Assembly: GCF_014467235.1 (NCBI RefSeq)
Contig: NZ_NKHP01000008.1
Span: forward strand, 77,072 to 141,071
Origin: Xenorhabdus indica
GTDB lineage: Bacteria > Pseudomonadota > Gammaproteobacteria > Enterobacterales > Enterobacteriaceae
Length of the DNA stretch: 64,000 nt
Direction of reading: 5' to 3'
A program made the position numbers and the translations under genes. Below are positions 11,389 to 23,424 of the stretch, in pieces; the stretch's first letter is position 1; each line of letters starts with the position of its first letter. A model generated the notes under the pieces. It made no database searches. It saw only the letters and a program-made list of their open reading frames with translations, and was not told the DNA's origin.

Positions 11389-12138
11389 TCAAAGTGCTGC
11401 AAAAGCTTTTCTGGCTGCATCCAGATCTTCCGGTGTATCCACACCAGCACCCGGTGCTTGCAGTGCTTTCGCCACGTGAATTTTTTCTCCGTACCAAAGT
11501 ACCCGTAGCTGTTCGAGCATTTCGATATTTTCCAATGGACTTGGCATCCATTGTACATAGCGACGAATAAATCCGGCTCTGTAAGCATAGATCCCGATAT
11601 GGCGCAGGAAATTATCTCCGATAGTCTCTTTGGAGTGCATAAAACGATCACGTTCCCACGGGATCGTGGCACGTGAAAAATAGAGCGCATAACCTTGCGC
11701 ATCCATGACGACTTTTACCACATTGGGATTGAATGCTTCTTCTGCATCCTGGATTTGTACAGCAAGTGTTGCCATGCCAGCATCATTTCTTGCCAGATTA
11801 TCAGCAACCTGTTTGATGATTTGTTCGGGAATAAGTGGTTCATCACCCTGAACATTCACGATAATTTCATTATCGGCAAATTGGTATTTGTCGATAACTT
11901 CCGCCAAACGTTCTGTACCTGAATGATGATTTTCACTTGTCATGCAGACTTCGCCACCTTCAGCGGCAACTGCATCAAAAACGGCCTGATTATCTGTGGC
12001 TACAATTACGCGATGGGCACCAGAACGGATAACCCGCTCCATAACCCGCACAATCATCGGCTTTCCATGTATATCTGCCAATGGTTTTCCGGGTAAACGA
12101 GATGAAGCAAAACGTGCTGGAATAATGACAGTAAACAT
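11389..12138 (-). CDS. kdsB: 3-deoxy-manno-octulosonate cytidylyltransferase KdsB
   Basis: Cytosolic enzyme activating KDO as CMP-KDO for the LPS inner core. 249 aa (E. coli 248). Nucleotidyltransferase start [19 protein letters not shown], plus NVQGDEPLI (Asp for Mg2+) and the substrate region [10 protein letters not shown]. Last gene of the comEC-msbA-lpxK-ycaR-kdsB string; the ATG lies 3 nt after the ycaR stop. Confidence 0.97.
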   Translation of the reverse strand: MFTVIIPARFASSRLPGKPLADIHGKPMIVRVMERVIRSGAHRVIVATDNQAVFDAVAAEGGEVCMTSENHHSGTERLAEVIDKYQFADNEIIVNVQGDEPLIPEQIIKQVADNLARNDAGMATLAVQIQDAEEAFNPNVVKVVMDAQGYALYFSRATIPWERDRFMHSKETIGDNFLRHIGIYAYRAGFIRRYVQWMPSPLENIEMLEQLRVLWYGEKIHVAKALQAPGAGVDTPEDLDAARKAFAAL

Positions 12139-12141
12139 GAA

Positions 12142-12321
12142 TTATCTTTTTTCCTCTGTTGGCAGAACACGTGTTTCATGTTCTAACAGCACGGGAATAC
12201 CATCACGGAAAGGAAAAGCGAGGCGGTCAATTTTGCAAATCAGTTCAAAATTTTCTTTATCGTAACTGAGCTTACCGTGACATACTGGGCAAGCAATGAT
12301 TTCGAGTAAACGGTGATCCAT
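12142..12321 (-). CDS. ycaR: Trm112-family small protein YcaR
   Basis: A 59-codon ORF beginning [18 protein letters not shown] and ending in TEEKR. It has a CPVC pair and a later single Cys (ELICK), then the family's hallmark [13 protein letters not shown]. It is the UPF0434/Trm112-like protein found between lpxK and kdsB in enterobacteria. Trm112-type proteins are small zinc-ribbon partners of methyltransferases in other organisms; the role here is unknown. Tight packing against kdsB (3-nt gap) supports it being a real gene. Confidence 0.92.
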   Translation of the reverse strand: MDHRLLEIIACPVCHGKLSYDKENFELICKIDRLAFPFRDGIPVLLEHETRVLPTEEKR

Positions 12322-12400
12322 ACATCCCCCAAATGACGGGCTTGAAGTTTAATGCGGCTCAGAATACCACAAGCGATGCCTCACCGTTAACTCTGTTGTT

Positions 12401-13381
12401 TTATTCAGGGATCAAGGCACAAATATCACCTAGCATTTTTTGCCCTTGTTCTTCCGGCAAATAGGCAGAAACCGGTAAATACCACCAATTAGTCTGTGCA
12501 AACTGAGAACATTTAACAGCATCTTTTTCTGTCATCAACAAATTCTGTTCATTATTAGCTAAAGCCAATAGTTGTGCTTTTTCATAGAATTGATGGTCAG
12601 CAAACGCATGAGTTGCTTGCAGATTTACACCCAGTTGCTGCAATGTAGCAAAAAAACGCGGTGGATGACCAATTCCTGCCATCGCCACACCATTGGGAAT
12701 ATCACTGACTTTTCGGGGTTCTCCTGTCCGCAGATTGACGGCAACTTCACCTTTTAATGTCATGGGCAGTTCACCTGTTTCTGGCATTCCTCCATTAACC
12801 ATAATGGTATTGACGGTATTTAAGCGGCCTGAAAGTTCCCTCATCGGCCCTGCCGGCAGCCAACAACCGTTACCAAAACGGCGAACTCCATCAATAACAA
12901 CGATTTCATAATCACGCTGCAAAGCATAATGCTGGAGACCATCGTCGGTGATAACAATATCAACGGAAAAATGCGCCAATAATTCTTTGACAGCATCAAC
13001 GCGTTTTGGAGCAACTACCACCGGCGCACTGGTACGACGCTGAATTAAAACCGGCTCATCTCCCGCTTGTGCAGTAGTCACTTCATCCGTTACCAGCAAC
13101 GGGTAATGTCCAGATTTTCCACCATAACCACGGGAGACAACACCAACCCGATAACCTTTCTGTTGCAATTGCTCAACTAACCAGATAACCACAGGTGTTT
13201 TACCATTGCCTCCAGCGGTTAAGTTACCTACCACAACAACAGGAACAGGAGCTTTCCAGGAACGAAGCAAACCCGATTTATAGCCTAACTTGCGCAAACC
13301 GCTTATCAGCCCATAAAGGGCTGATAGTGGCAATAATAGGATATAGAGCCTTGAACGGCCAGACCAAATGTGCTCAATCAT
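12401..13381 (-). CDS. lpxK: Tetraacyldisaccharide 4'-kinase LpxK
   Basis: Inner-membrane-associated kinase that phosphorylates the 4' position of the lipid A precursor to give lipid IVA. 326 aa. It has an N-terminal membrane-binding helix (about 11-30), a Walker A loop in [13 protein letters not shown] and a [10 protein letters not shown] segment, with DDGLQHY further on. The ATG overlaps the msbA stop (ATGA). The E. coli gene ycaQ, which lies between lpxK and ycaR, is absent here. Confidence 0.96.
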   Translation of the reverse strand: MIEHIWSGRSRLYILLLPLSALYGLISGLRKLGYKSGLLRSWKAPVPVVVVGNLTAGGNGKTPVVIWLVEQLQQKGYRVGVVSRGYGGKSGHYPLLVTDEVTTAQAGDEPVLIQRRTSAPVVVAPKRVDAVKELLAHFSVDIVITDDGLQHYALQRDYEIVVIDGVRRFGNGCWLPAGPMRELSGRLNTVNTIMVNGGMPETGELPMTLKGEVAVNLRTGEPRKVSDIPNGVAMAGIGHPPRFFATLQQLGVNLQATHAFADHQFYEKAQLLALANNEQNLLMTEKDAVKCSQFAQTNWWYLPVSAYLPEEQGQKMLGDICALIPE

Positions 13382-15123
13382 TGACCAAATTGCATCCGGT
13401 GTAATTGCGCATATGCACTTTCTTTCTCCAACAGAGTTGTATGGCTGCCTCTTTCGGTAATGTTACCATCTTCAATGACAATAATTTCATCAGCATTTTC
13501 AATAGTAGAAAGACGGTGAGCAATTACCAGTGATGTTCTGTTTTTCTGCAATTCATCCAATGCTGCCTGAATGGCACGCTCAGATTCCGTATCCAGTGCC
13601 GAAGTGGCTTCGTCCAGAATCAAAATCGGAGAATCACGCAGCAAAGCACGGGCAATGGCAATACGTTGACGTTGTCCACCAGAAAGCAAGACACCATTTT
13701 CACCAATCATGGTATCAAGGCCATTATCTAATTTTTTGATAAAATCCATTGCGTATGCCATCTCTGCCGCACGTTCAATTTCTGCACGATTGAACTGACC
13801 TTCACTGGCATAAGCAATGTTGTTAGCCACGGTATCATTGAACAAGTGAACATTTTGCGATACCAACGCTATCTGGTTACGTAAAGAAGACAATGTGTAC
13901 TCACGCAAATCATGACCATCAAGCAAAATACCCCCTTCGCTAACGTCATAAAAACGGGTAAGAAGATTGGCAATCGTTGATTTTCCTGAGCCAGAACGCC
14001 CAACCAAAGCAATGGTTTTGCCTGCCGGGATTGTCATGGAAATATTTTTCAGAGCGGGGTGATCTTTGGTTGGATAGCAGAAAGTAACATCACGGAATTC
14101 GATATCGCCTTTCGCTTTTTTAATTTCCAACTTACCTTCATCTTTTTCCTGCTCCATATCCAGAATCGCAAACAAAGTCTGACAAGCAGCCATACCACGT
14201 TGAAATTGTGCATTAACATTGGTCAGAGATTTCAGTGGACGCATTAGAGCTATCATAGATGAGAATACCACTGTAATCTTACCCGCTGTCAGTGCGCCCA
14301 TAATTTCAGGGAAGCTGGCAGCATACAAGATAAATGCCAATGCAAATGAAGCGATAATCTGGATGATCGGGTCTGAGATGGAATCAGCGGAAACCATTTT
14401 CATTCCTTGCTGGCGCATATGGTTACTGACTTTATTAAAACGTTCTGTTTCAACTTTCTGTCCACCGAAGATCAAGACTTCTTTGTGCCCTTTCAGCATT
14501 TGCTCCGCACTCGTTGTCACCATTCCCATACTATTTTGCATGTTTTTACTAATACGGCGAAAACGTACAGACACAAGGCGGATAACACCCGCAACAATCG
14601 GAGCAATAACAATCAGAATTAAGGACAGTTCCCAACTGTAATAGAACATCAGGACAAACAGCCCGATAATTGATGCTCCTTCCCTGACAACTGTAACTAA
14701 AGCACCGGAAGAAGAAGAAGCAACCTGTTCTGAATCATAGGTAATACGAGAAAGTAATGTTCCCGTAGATTGTTGGTCAAAAAAGGAGACTGGCATGCCC
14801 ATCATATGATTGAACAAACGACGGCGCATCTGCATGACGACTTTGCCGGATACCCAAGATATACAATAACTTGATATAAACCCAGATATGCCACGCAAAA
14901 GCATCAATCCAATGACCACCAATGGCATCCACTTCAATACACTCATGTCTGCCTTGCCAAACCCCTCATCCAGCAAAGGCTTTAACAAGGAAAGCATCAA
15001 TGTATCGCCGGCAGCATTTATAACTAGCGCAACTGCCGCAACTAACAGCCCAACCTTAAATGGTGTGATGATCGGCCACAGGCGGCGAAAGGTCTGCCAG
15101 GTAGAAAGGTCTTTATCATTCAT
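13378..15123 (-). CDS. msbA: Lipid A flippase MsbA (ABC exporter)
   Basis: Homodimeric ABC transporter flipping core-lipid A across the inner membrane. 581 aa (E. coli 582). The N-terminal six-helix membrane domain (about 20-310) is followed by a nucleotide-binding domain with Walker [10 protein letters not shown], signature LSGGQRQR, Walker [12 protein letters not shown] and switch His in VIAHRLST. Coupled to lpxK by ATGA; the two act in sequence in lipid A maturation. Confidence 0.98.
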   Translation of the reverse strand: MNDKDLSTWQTFRRLWPIITPFKVGLLVAAVALVINAAGDTLMLSLLKPLLDEGFGKADMSVLKWMPLVVIGLMLLRGISGFISSYCISWVSGKVVMQMRRRLFNHMMGMPVSFFDQQSTGTLLSRITYDSEQVASSSSGALVTVVREGASIIGLFVLMFYYSWELSLILIVIAPIVAGVIRLVSVRFRRISKNMQNSMGMVTTSAEQMLKGHKEVLIFGGQKVETERFNKVSNHMRQQGMKMVSADSISDPIIQIIASFALAFILYAASFPEIMGALTAGKITVVFSSMIALMRPLKSLTNVNAQFQRGMAACQTLFAILDMEQEKDEGKLEIKKAKGDIEFRDVTFCYPTKDHPALKNISMTIPAGKTIALVGRSGSGKSTIANLLTRFYDVSEGGILLDGHDLREYTLSSLRNQIALVSQNVHLFNDTVANNIAYASEGQFNRAEIERAAEMAYAMDFIKKLDNGLDTMIGENGVLLSGGQRQRIAIARALLRDSPILILDEATSALDTESERAIQAALDELQKNRTSLVIAHRLSTIENADEIIVIEDGNITERGSHTTLLEKESAYAQLHRMQFGQ

Positions 15124-15161
15124 TATTGAGTTACCAAAACCAAAAGAAATAGCGGCTTATT

Positions 15162-17597
15162 CTACTCATGATCACCGCGAATACCAAACCACTGATGATA
15201 CCACCGTGATATTAACTGCTGTCTATATCCCTCAAGTTTAATGTGATCGTAATAAATATAACCGGTGATCTGCCCTGAAAAATCGGTACTATGCCATTGA
15301 ATTTTGGCATCTTTATAACGCTGTCTGACTTTCATTGAAGGGAGCTTCCAGGGACTATAACGTGCAACTGAAACCAAAGCATATTCTGGCTTGACTCTGT
15401 GTATAAACGCAGCGGTAGATGAAGTATTACTCCCATGATGAGGAACTTGTAAGAATGTTGCATTAAGGTTTTCCCTTTCAAGGCCCAGTAAACGATATTC
15501 TCCTTGTTTTTCCAAGTCCCCCGTTAACAATAAGCTATGTTTACCATCATCGATACGGATAACACAAGACTGATTATTACCCACATTTTCTGCTTTTTCC
15601 AAAGGCCAGATAACCTGAAAAGTTAATTCCTGCCATACCCATTTTTCACCACGAATACAGGGTAAGTGAGTATGGCCAATAGAAGAACTTCTAATTTGAA
15701 TATTGGGATATTTTTCACGCAGATATTCCACTCCTCCCGTGTGATCCAGATGATCATGACTCAAAATAATCTGTTCAGGAGTTAACCGATGCCAACGCAA
15801 ATAAGGCTGGATGACTTTTTCTGCCATACTTCCTGTTTCCCAACGGTTTCCTGTATCGAATAGAACCGCCTTTCCTCCTTTATCAATGATAACAGACAAA
15901 CCATGCCCAACATCCAGCATTGAAAAACGCCATTGGAATTCATCACCACGTTTAAAATAACAGAGAGCAACTCCAACAGAAGCACATAACAACCCTGCAT
16001 AGGATTTCCACCAACCAAGTCGCCAAGCAATAACGAAAAACCAACAGGCAAAAGTAATGAAGAAAGGAATATGCCCTGTCTCAATCCATGAATGGGTAAG
16101 AACAGGCAGAGGTATTAACGCGAATGAGATAGTGTAATCAACTAATTGCCATAAAAATGGTTGAATAAGTTGGTGCAAAGGTAATATGGCGCTCAGCAAT
16201 GCCAACATGATCAATGGGACTGTCAGAAAAGAGATTATCGGGACAGCCCATAAATTTGCAATCAATGAAGCAATATTAATTCCTTGAAATAGCAAAAGCT
16301 GCAACGGTAATAACATTAACATCATTCCCGATTGCATATGCAATCCACGTAGCCAACTCCATCGCCAACCATAACGAATTTTTTCAGGCAACGGCATCCA
16401 GTGAAACCAAAACAGCAACGCCATTACTGCAAAAAACGAAAGCCAAAAGCTATCAGAAAGAATAGCTAGTGGATCAAAAAGTAAAATCAGTGCAGCGCTC
16501 CATAAAGCCCACTGCCATGAAAAACAAAAATAACTTCTGCATCGTAAATATATCCAAAGTGTCAACCCTAGCATTGCCCGAATTGCCGGGATCCCCCATC
16601 CAGAAAGCCAACCATACAACATTGCAGTCAACCATCCCATGAGGAGCGGGAAACGGAACCCAATCCATTTTGCAGGGAAACAAAGCTGGACCCCTCTGGC
16701 AAAACCCCAACCAAATAAACTGGCTATTGTAATATGTAGCCCTGAAATCGCCATTAAATGCGCAATTCCTGTTTGTTGTAACAACAACCGGGCTTGTTTA
16801 TCTAACCATGCTCTTTCACCAAACAATAATGCCAAAGCAATACCAGCCTGTTTCAGAGATTGTATTTCAGGTGCCAGTTCATTGATTAGTTTTTGTCTGA
16901 AATTACAATTACCATTCAATAAATTTGCCTTGATGATTTTGCCATTAAGAGGCTGACGGATTGACAAGGCATATCGTTGGCTATCATAACTCCCTTGATT
17001 CAATTGGGCATGAACAGGCCTGAGTTTCACTGTAACCTGCCATTTCTGGCCTGCACATAATGGTATTGAAGAATTCCATAATACCGACGCATAAAGTCCG
17101 GGGAAAATATATTTCCCATCACTCTCAATCAATCTGACTCTATAACGTGTTTTTTCTTCTCTACCTGCTTCATTCAACGATGCACTATCAATTATAACGG
17201 TTACTGAGCGAGTTGTTTCACTGAAATATATTATTTGAGCCAAAATCTTGTGACCATGCCAGCTCCCCCAAATCAATACCCATAATATCAGTGAAATAAG
17301 ACGACTTATTTTATAGGGAATAAACCATAAAACCATTGCCACCCCCGCTAAAGCGAGGAGTTCTGTCCATTGAGGCAATTCACCAAATAATAAAAGTGGA
17401 ACTGTTCCCAGGATAATAATCGCAGCAGCTTGGTTTAATTTGATAATCGGTAAAGATTTTTGCCAAAAAGAGTCCCGACAAAGTCGCTTTCGAAATATTT
17501 TCAAGAATAATTTTCGTAAAATAGATAAAAAAACAGTAGAGAGAAACAAAATAGTCTGCTGCATCCATTTATTCCTCTGTATTAAAATTCCATTCAT
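15162..17597 (-). CDS. ycaI: ComEC/Rec2 family DNA-uptake channel (YcaI)
   Basis: Polytopic inner-membrane protein of the ComEC/Rec2 family, which imports single-stranded DNA in competent bacteria. Domains in order: N-terminal membrane anchors with an OB-like periplasmic part, a Competence domain (GIAHLMAISGLHIT, then many helices), and a C-terminal metallo-beta-lactamase-like domain (MLDVGHGLSVII, LSHDHLDHTGG, LLTGDLE, QVPHHGSNTS). At 811 aa it is longer than E. coli YcaI (about 754). The extra N-terminus suggests the true start may be an internal Met; the Met at residue 12 is an option. E. coli-like organisms are not obviously competent, but the homologue supports growth on DNA as a nutrient. 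First in the msbA-lpxK string (38-nt gap). Confidence 0.92.
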   Translation of the reverse strand: MNGILIQRNKWMQQTILFLSTVFLSILRKLFLKIFRKRLCRDSFWQKSLPIIKLNQAAAIIILGTVPLLLFGELPQWTELLALAGVAMVLWFIPYKISRLISLILWVLIWGSWHGHKILAQIIYFSETTRSVTVIIDSASLNEAGREEKTRYRVRLIESDGKYIFPGLYASVLWNSSIPLCAGQKWQVTVKLRPVHAQLNQGSYDSQRYALSIRQPLNGKIIKANLLNGNCNFRQKLINELAPEIQSLKQAGIALALLFGERAWLDKQARLLLQQTGIAHLMAISGLHITIASLFGWGFARGVQLCFPAKWIGFRFPLLMGWLTAMLYGWLSGWGIPAIRAMLGLTLWIYLRCRSYFCFSWQWALWSAALILLFDPLAILSDSFWLSFFAVMALLFWFHWMPLPEKIRYGWRWSWLRGLHMQSGMMLMLLPLQLLLFQGINIASLIANLWAVPIISFLTVPLIMLALLSAILPLHQLIQPFLWQLVDYTISFALIPLPVLTHSWIETGHIPFFITFACWFFVIAWRLGWWKSYAGLLCASVGVALCYFKRGDEFQWRFSMLDVGHGLSVIIDKGGKAVLFDTGNRWETGSMAEKVIQPYLRWHRLTPEQIILSHDHLDHTGGVEYLREKYPNIQIRSSSIGHTHLPCIRGEKWVWQELTFQVIWPLEKAENVGNNQSCVIRIDDGKHSLLLTGDLEKQGEYRLLGLERENLNATFLQVPHHGSNTSSTAAFIHRVKPEYALVSVARYSPWKLPSMKVRQRYKDAKIQWHSTDFSGQITGYIYYDHIKLEGYRQQLISRWYHQWFGIRGDHE

Positions 17598-17747
17598 GCA
17601 GAGAAGACTATTTGATAATGTGTACTACCGCCAGTCAGTTGAAATTTATTCTGAAAGTGTTTCGCAAATTAATTTTAGAAGAAGAGATAGTTAACAGCAA
17701 AATGTGAAATTCATCGCAATAATAAATAAATTTAATCAAAAAATGAT

Positions 17748-17785
17748 AAAAATGATAAAAAAAGAACGGCACCCGAAGGTGCCGT
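17748..17785 (-). terminator. Rho-independent terminator of ihfB
   Basis: Arms ACGGCACC (17766-17773) and GGTGCCGT (17778-17785) with a CGAA tetraloop, preceded on the plus strand by an A-rich tract, i.e. a T tract on the minus strand. It is just past the ihfB stop. Confidence 0.9.
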
Positions 17786-17809
17786 AGCAATTAAGTAATA
17801 ACTTCTATC

Positions 17810-18100
17810 TTAGCTGTTGCTATAGATATTCACGCGGTCACGTAATTCTTTACCGGGTTTAAAGTGAGGAACGTATTTACCGTCCAGTTCGACTTTATCA
17901 CCCGTTTTTGGATTACGACCCACACGCGGAGCTCGGTAGTGAAGAGAAAAGCTGCCGAACCCGCGAACTTCAATACGTTCACCGGAGGCCAGTGTTTCTG
18001 CCATATGATCAAGCATTTCTTTCACTGCATCTTCAACGGCTTTAGCCGGCATATGAGATTGTTGCTCAGCAAGTCTTTCAATTAATTCAGACTTGGTCAT
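17810..18100 (-). CDS. ihfB: Integration host factor subunit beta
   Basis: DNA-bending nucleoid protein acting as an IHF-alpha/beta heterodimer in recombination, replication and sigma-54 promoters. 96 aa (E. coli 94). The beta-arm signature ([21 protein letters not shown]) and N-terminal [10 protein letters not shown] are intact. Downstream of rpsA with a hairpin in the gap, as in E. coli. Confidence 0.98.
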   Translation of the reverse strand: MTKSELIERLAEQQSHMPAKAVEDAVKEMLDHMAETLASGERIEVRGFGSFSLHYRAPRVGRNPKTGDKVELDGKYVPHFKPGKELRDRVNIYSNS

Positions 18101-18124
18101 GGTACCTCCCTAAACTACCGTATT

Positions 18125-18159
18125 CGGGTAATATTATCGTATCCGAAAAATATTACCCG
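18125..18159 (-). terminator. Hairpin between rpsA and ihfB
   Basis: Perfect 11-bp arms CGGGTAATATT (18125-18135) and AATATTACCCG (18149-18159). No T tract follows, so it may be an attenuator or an mRNA-stabilising element rather than a full terminator. Confidence 0.55.
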
Positions 18160-18175
18160 CCGTTATTGACTTAGA

Positions 18176-19849
18176 TTATTCGCCTTTAGCTGCTTTGAAA
18201 GCTTCAGCCATTGCGTTGTTAGCAAAGTTCACATCTTCTTGCTTGTTCACAGAAGCGATAGCATCTTTTTCATCAGCTTCGTCTTTTGCACGAACAGACA
18301 GATTGATTACACGGTTTTTGCGGTCAACACCAACATATTTGGCTTCGATTTCATCGCCAACGTTCAGAACTTGAGTTGCATCTTCAACGCGGTCACGAGA
18401 AGCTTCTGATGCACGCAGGTAACCTTCAACGCCGTTAGCTAATTCAACTGTAGCACCTTTTGCGTCAACCGCAGTTACTTTACCATTAACAATAGTACCT
18501 TTCTTGTTTACAGACAGGTAGTTATTGAATGGATCTTCTGCCAGTTGCTTGATACCCAGAGAGATACGCTCACGCTCTGCATCTACTTGCAGAACTACAG
18601 CAGCAATTTCGTCGCCTTTTTTGTATTCACGAACTGCTTCTTCACCTGCAACGTTCCAGGAGATGTCAGACAGGTGAACCAGACCGTCGATACCGCCGTC
18701 TAAACCGATGAAGATACCAAAATCAGTGATTGACTTAATTTTACCTTCAACACGGTCGTTTTTGTTGTGAGTTTCAGCAAATTGCTGCCAAGGGTTAGCT
18801 TTACACTGTTTCAGACCCAGGGAGATACGACGACGTTCTTCATCGATATCCAGAACCATAACTTCCACAACATCACCAACGTTAACAACTTTAGATGGGT
18901 GGATGTTTTTGTTAGTCCAATCCATTTCTGAAACGTGTACCAGACCTTCAACGCCTTCTTCGATTTCAACGAAGCAGCCGTAGTCAGTCAGGTTAGTTAC
19001 GCGACCAGTCAGTTTAGTACTTTCTGGATAACGTTTAGCGATTGCTACCCATGGATCTTCACCCAATTGTTTCAGACCCAGAGATACGCGAGTACGCTCA
19101 CGATCGAACTTCAGTACCTTAACTGTGATTTCATCGCCCACATTGACGATTTCGCTTGGGTGTTTAACACGTTTCCAAGCCATATCAGTAATGTGCAGCA
19201 GGCCATCAACACCGCCCAGATCAACGAATGCACCGTAGTCAGTCAGGTTCTTAACGATACCTTTAACTTCCATGCCTTCTTGCAAGTTTTCCAGCAACTG
19301 ATCACGCTCTGCGCTGTTTTCAGATTCAATAACAGCACGACGGGAAACAACTACGTTGTTGCGTTTTTGATCCAGCTTGATGACTTTGAACTCAAGCTCT
19401 TTGCCTTCAAGGTGAGCAGTATCACGAACTGGGCGAACATCAACCAGTGAACCTGGCAGGAACGCACGGATACCGTTCAGTTCTACAGTGAAGCCGCCTT
19501 TTACTTTACCGTTGATAATACCGGTAACCGTTTCAGCTTCTTCGTATGCTTTTTCCAGCATCAGCCATGCTTCGTGACGTTTCGCTTTTTCACGGGACAG
19601 GATAGTTTCACCGAAACCATCTTCTACCGCATCCAGAGCTACGTCAATTTCATCGCCAACTTGGATTTCCAGCTCGCCCTGAGCGTTTTTGAATTGCTCT
19701 ACAGGAATAGCAGATTCTGATTTCAGACCTGCGTCAACCAATACAACGTCTTTATCGATAGCAACAACAACGCCACGTACGATTGCACCTGGACGAGTTT
19801 CGATAGCCTGTAGGGATTCTTCAAAGAGTTGAGCAAAAGATTCTGTCAT
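18176..19849 (-). CDS. rpsA: 30S ribosomal protein S1
   Basis: Six S1/OB repeats give the mRNA-binding ribosomal protein needed to initiate on structured messages. Starting at [13 protein letters not shown] the product is 557 aa, identical in length to E. coli S1; five extra upstream codons to 19864 are unlikely. S1 repeats are visible through recurring motifs ([75 protein letters not shown]). S1 represses its own translation in E. coli through the leader; the 194-nt leader here has room for that but I did not model it. Confidence 0.98.
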   Translation of the reverse strand: MTESFAQLFEESLQAIETRPGAIVRGVVVAIDKDVVLVDAGLKSESAIPVEQFKNAQGELEIQVGDEIDVALDAVEDGFGETILSREKAKRHEAWLMLEKAYEEAETVTGIINGKVKGGFTVELNGIRAFLPGSLVDVRPVRDTAHLEGKELEFKVIKLDQKRNNVVVSRRAVIESENSAERDQLLENLQEGMEVKGIVKNLTDYGAFVDLGGVDGLLHITDMAWKRVKHPSEIVNVGDEITVKVLKFDRERTRVSLGLKQLGEDPWVAIAKRYPESTKLTGRVTNLTDYGCFVEIEEGVEGLVHVSEMDWTNKNIHPSKVVNVGDVVEVMVLDIDEERRRISLGLKQCKANPWQQFAETHNKNDRVEGKIKSITDFGIFIGLDGGIDGLVHLSDISWNVAGEEAVREYKKGDEIAAVVLQVDAERERISLGIKQLAEDPFNNYLSVNKKGTIVNGKVTAVDAKGATVELANGVEGYLRASEASRDRVEDATQVLNVGDEIEAKYVGVDRKNRVINLSVRAKDEADEKDAIASVNKQEDVNFANNAMAEAFKAAKGE

Positions 19850-20043
19850 TTTAATGATCTTCAAGGTTTTAAATTAACGTCCATCTAGCATCCAGCCGAA
19901 TGGGGTTGTTTTACATACCCCGCAACATTCCTTGTTACAAGGTGTTTTGGCATGCCAGTATATTTTACTACCCACATACCAGAATTCTATATACATCGTC
20001 TTGATGTGCAGTTGCAATAGTATAATATGCCAAAAGAGGCAAT

Positions 20044-20730
20044 CTAAACAGGTAATGTTAACGTATTTCTCGCATAACTCAGTGCCTTACCGATCACTTC
20101 TTCAATAGACATATTAGTCGAATTTAAGATCAATGCATCCTGTGCAGGCACTAGTGGTGCAACTGCCCGATTGCGGTCGCGGAAATCCCGCTCTTGTATC
20201 TCGGACAAAAGGCTTTCAAAGTTAACACTAAAACCTTTTTCCTGCAACTGCAACATACGCCTGCGAGCACGTTCTTCCGCACTGGCATCAAGAAAAATCT
20301 TTACTGGTGCATCAGGGAAGACGACAGTTCCCATATCACGACCATCAGCAATCAAGCCCGGAGCAACACGAAAAGCCCGTTGACGGCGTAGCAATGCTTC
20401 ACGGACACGCGGGAAAGTTGCCGCCTGAGAAGCGGTATTACCCACAGTTTCTGTGCGGATTTCATTACTGACATCTTCACCTTCAAGAATCACTCTGAGC
20501 TTACCATTTGCAGGAACAAAACGAACATCCAGATTTGCAGCCAGAGGAACCAGTGAGTCTTCAGACTGGATATTCACTTGATGGTGGATGGCTGCTAGTG
20601 CCAATACACGATAAATGGCCCCTGAATCAAGTAATTGCCAATCCAATGCTTCAGCCAGTGCCTGACATAATGTTCCCTTGCCTGCACCACTTGGCCCGTC
20701 AACGGTGATTACCGGGGCTATTGCTGTCAT
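20044..20730 (-). CDS. cmk: Cytidylate kinase
   Basis: Phosphorylates CMP and dCMP for pyrimidine salvage and lipid and RNA turnover. 228 aa. P-loop GPSGAGKGT near the start, DSGAIYR, and [13 protein letters not shown] with the phosphate-binding Arg/Asp. Lies 194 nt upstream of rpsA, the usual cmk-rpsA arrangement. Confidence 0.97.
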   Translation of the reverse strand: MTAIAPVITVDGPSGAGKGTLCQALAEALDWQLLDSGAIYRVLALAAIHHQVNIQSEDSLVPLAANLDVRFVPANGKLRVILEGEDVSNEIRTETVGNTASQAATFPRVREALLRRQRAFRVAPGLIADGRDMGTVVFPDAPVKIFLDASAEERARRRMLQLQEKGFSVNFESLLSEIQERDFRDRNRAVAPLVPAQDALILNSTNMSIEEVIGKALSYARNTLTLPV

Positions 20731-20952
20731 TCATTTTCCTCCTTTTTGGCTTTGCATAGCGCTTTCAGCATTGCTTTCCGACATAACAAACGGATTAACT
20801 ACGAATGCAAAAAATTGCTCAATTAGCAATCAGTAAAATATGCCTTATTATACCTACTCGGAAGGTGAGTGGAATAAATACATCATAATTAATCAACAAA
20901 TTTCGCCATGAATATATACTCTTTATTTCAGCCGCCATGATACGGCTCGAAA

Positions 20953-22236
20953 TTATTGGGTATAGCTGATGGATTCAAGTTGTTTGAAATAATCGGGGAA
21001 TGTTTTCGCTGTACAACCAGGATCAAGGATAGTCACTGGGGTATCCGAAAAAGCAACCAATGAAAAACACATCGCAACGCGATGATCGTTATAGGTTTCA
21101 ATTTCAGCAAACTTCAGTTTTTCCGGTGGAACAATGCGTATGTAATCATGTCCTTCTTCTACTTCAGCACCAACTTTACGCAGCTCAGTCGCCATAGCAT
21201 TAAGACGATCGGTTTCTTTTACCCGCCAGTTATAAATATTACGAATAGTGGTTTCACCTTTGGCAAATAGTGCAGTTGTCGCGATAGTCATAGCAGCATC
21301 AGGAATCGCATTCATATCCATATCAATGCCAATCAATGCGCCACGTTCGCATTCTACAAAATCATTCCCCCAACGTATGGTCGCGCCCATTTTCTCCAAC
21401 ACATTTGCGAATTTCGTATCACCCTGCAAACTGTTTTTGCCAATACCTGTAACGCGGACTGTGCCACCTCTAATCGCAGCAGCGGCAAGAAAATAAGATG
21501 CAGATGAAGCATCACCTTCAACCAGATAATGCCCCGGTGATTGGTATTGCCGTTGTCCCTTAACACGAAAGACTTGATATTGTTCGTTTTCCACTGCCAC
21601 ACCAAAACTGTTCATCAATGCCAGTGTAATATCGATATAAGGTTTAGAAACCAGATCTCCTTGAATATGAATTTCGGTGTCATTCAACGCCAAAGGTGCT
21701 GCCATCAATAAAGCGGTCAGAAATTGACTGGAAACACTGCCATCTACAACAACTTTTCCACCAAGAAAACCGCCTTTGATACGTAATGGAGGGTAATTTT
21801 CTTGTTCAAGATAATCTATTTGAGCCCCGCCTTGACGTAAGGCATCCACTAAATGGCCGATGGGACGTTCTTTCATTCGTGGTTCACCCGTCAGAATAAC
21901 ATCGTTATGTCCCAGACATAATGCAGCAGCCAGTGGGCGCATCGCTGTTCCTGCGTTCCCCAAGAATAGTTCCAGTCCATTTTTACCAGTTATAATTCCA
22001 CCAATGCCATCCACTTCACAGGCAGTTCTATCATCTGATAAACGATAGGAAATACCCAATTCTGTCAATGCATTAAGCATATGGTAAATATCATCACTAT
22101 CTAATAAATTGGTCAGATAAGTTGTCCCTTTAGCGAAAGCAGCAAGTAATAATGCACGGTTGGAAACACTTTTGGAACCGGGTAAATTAATAGTTCCATT
22201 AATGCAGGATATAGGTTGTAACGTCAGGGATTGCAT
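20953..22236 (-). CDS. aroA: 5-enolpyruvylshikimate-3-phosphate synthase
   Basis: Sixth shikimate-pathway step, joining PEP to shikimate-3-phosphate. 427 aa (E. coli 427). Signature [17 protein letters not shown], substrate loop [15 protein letters not shown] and [15 protein letters not shown] are all intact. The Gly in the LGNAGTA loop is the ordinary class I residue. Downstream of serC, 99 nt apart with a hairpin between them. Confidence 0.98.
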   Translation of the reverse strand: MQSLTLQPISCINGTINLPGSKSVSNRALLLAAFAKGTTYLTNLLDSDDIYHMLNALTELGISYRLSDDRTACEVDGIGGIITGKNGLELFLGNAGTAMRPLAAALCLGHNDVILTGEPRMKERPIGHLVDALRQGGAQIDYLEQENYPPLRIKGGFLGGKVVVDGSVSSQFLTALLMAAPLALNDTEIHIQGDLVSKPYIDITLALMNSFGVAVENEQYQVFRVKGQRQYQSPGHYLVEGDASSASYFLAAAAIRGGTVRVTGIGKNSLQGDTKFANVLEKMGATIRWGNDFVECERGALIGIDMDMNAIPDAAMTIATTALFAKGETTIRNIYNWRVKETDRLNAMATELRKVGAEVEEGHDYIRIVPPEKLKFAEIETYNDHRVAMCFSLVAFSDTPVTILDPGCTAKTFPDYFKQLESISYTQ

Positions 22237-22296
22237 AAACAGCGGGCTCTCCGATTGGTAACATAATGTATTTTTAATTGATGAGATAGATTCATA

Positions 22297-22319
22297 TCGG
22301 GAGGTTTTATTCCTCCCGA
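22297..22319 (-). promoter_or_regulatory. Intercistronic hairpin serC-aroA
   Basis: Arms TCGGGAGG (22297-22304) and CCTCCCGA (22312-22319) around a TTTTATT loop, between serC and aroA. No T tract follows on the minus strand. Likely a partial attenuator or a 3'-end stabiliser, allowing different serC and aroA expression. Confidence 0.6.
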
Positions 22320-22335
22320 CCCGATAATAAAATTA

Positions 22336-23424
22336 TTATGCGTTGCGGCGCTCAAAATCTGCCATAAATTCGACCAATGCCTGAACACCTTCATACGGCA
22401 TCGCGTTATAGATTGAAGCTCTGGCTCCGCCGGCGACTTTATGTCCTTTCAAAGCGTGTAATCCTTGTGAATAGGCTTCTTCCAGAAATTTTCCATCCAG
22501 AGCCGGATTTGCCAACTGGAATGGCACATTCATGATAGAGCGGTTTTGCGGTGCGACACGGTTGATATACAGGCTACTGTTATCAATAGCCTGATACAGG
22601 CTTTCAGCTTTTGCATAATTCCGTTTTTTGATCTCCTGCAAACCACCTTGTTCTTTCAACCACTTGAATACCATACCAGAGAGATACCATGCAAATGTTG
22701 GTGGCGTGTTATACATAGAATCATAATTAGCCTGTACGGTATAGTCCAGAATGGAAGGGGTGTGCTGATGCGCTTTACCCAACAAATCTTCACGGATAAT
22801 CACAGCCGTAATCCCTGCCGGCCCGATATTTTTCTGGGCACCTGCATAAATGACACCATAACGGCTCACATCAATTGGTGCAGAAAGAATGGTTGAAGAA
22901 TAATCGGCAACTACAATCTTATCATCGCCAAAATCCGGCTCTTCAAAAATGGCAATGCCATCAATAGTTTCATTAGGGCAATAATGAACATAAGCAGCAT
23001 CCCGATTTAAAGCCCATTCACTCATTGGCTTCACACTTTTAATGCCATCTGTTTCAGTTAGAATATTAATAACATTAGGTGTACAATATTTTTCTGCGTC
23101 TTTAGCCGCACTTTCAGCCCAATAACCGCCAACGATATAATCTGCTGACGTTTTATTGCCAAGTAAATTCAATGGCAATGCTGAAAACTGACCACGGGCA
23201 CCACCATGGCAAAATAACACCTTATAATTATCAGGTATCGATAATAAATCCCGGAGATCTTTTTCTGCTTCAGCCGCAACAGAGACAAATTCTTTGCTGC
23301 GATGACTGATCTCCATAACCGACGTTCCCAGTCCATGCCAGTTGCAAAGTTCTTGTTCCGCACGACGTAATACTTCTGCTGGCAACATAGCTGGGCCAGC
23401 ACTGAAATTATATACCTGACTCAT
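22336..23424 (-). CDS. serC: Phosphoserine/phosphohydroxythreonine aminotransferase
   Basis: PLP-dependent transaminase of serine biosynthesis, also needed for pyridoxal phosphate synthesis. 362 aa (E. coli 362). [11 protein letters not shown]-type start ([11 protein letters not shown]), PLP-lysine in [10 protein letters not shown], and a conserved C-terminus ([16 protein letters not shown]). Head of serC-aroA, which supplies the serine and chorismate needed for enterobactin-type products in many enterobacteria. Confidence 0.98.
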   Translation of the reverse strand: MSQVYNFSAGPAMLPAEVLRRAEQELCNWHGLGTSVMEISHRSKEFVSVAAEAEKDLRDLLSIPDNYKVLFCHGGARGQFSALPLNLLGNKTSADYIVGGYWAESAAKDAEKYCTPNVINILTETDGIKSVKPMSEWALNRDAAYVHYCPNETIDGIAIFEEPDFGDDKIVVADYSSTILSAPIDVSRYGVIYAGAQKNIGPAGITAVIIREDLLGKAHQHTPSILDYTVQANYDSMYNTPPTFAWYLSGMVFKWLKEQGGLQEIKKRNYAKAESLYQAIDNSSLYINRVAPQNRSIMNVPFQLANPALDGKFLEEAYSQGLHALKGHKVAGGARASIYNAMPYEGVQALVEFMADFERRNA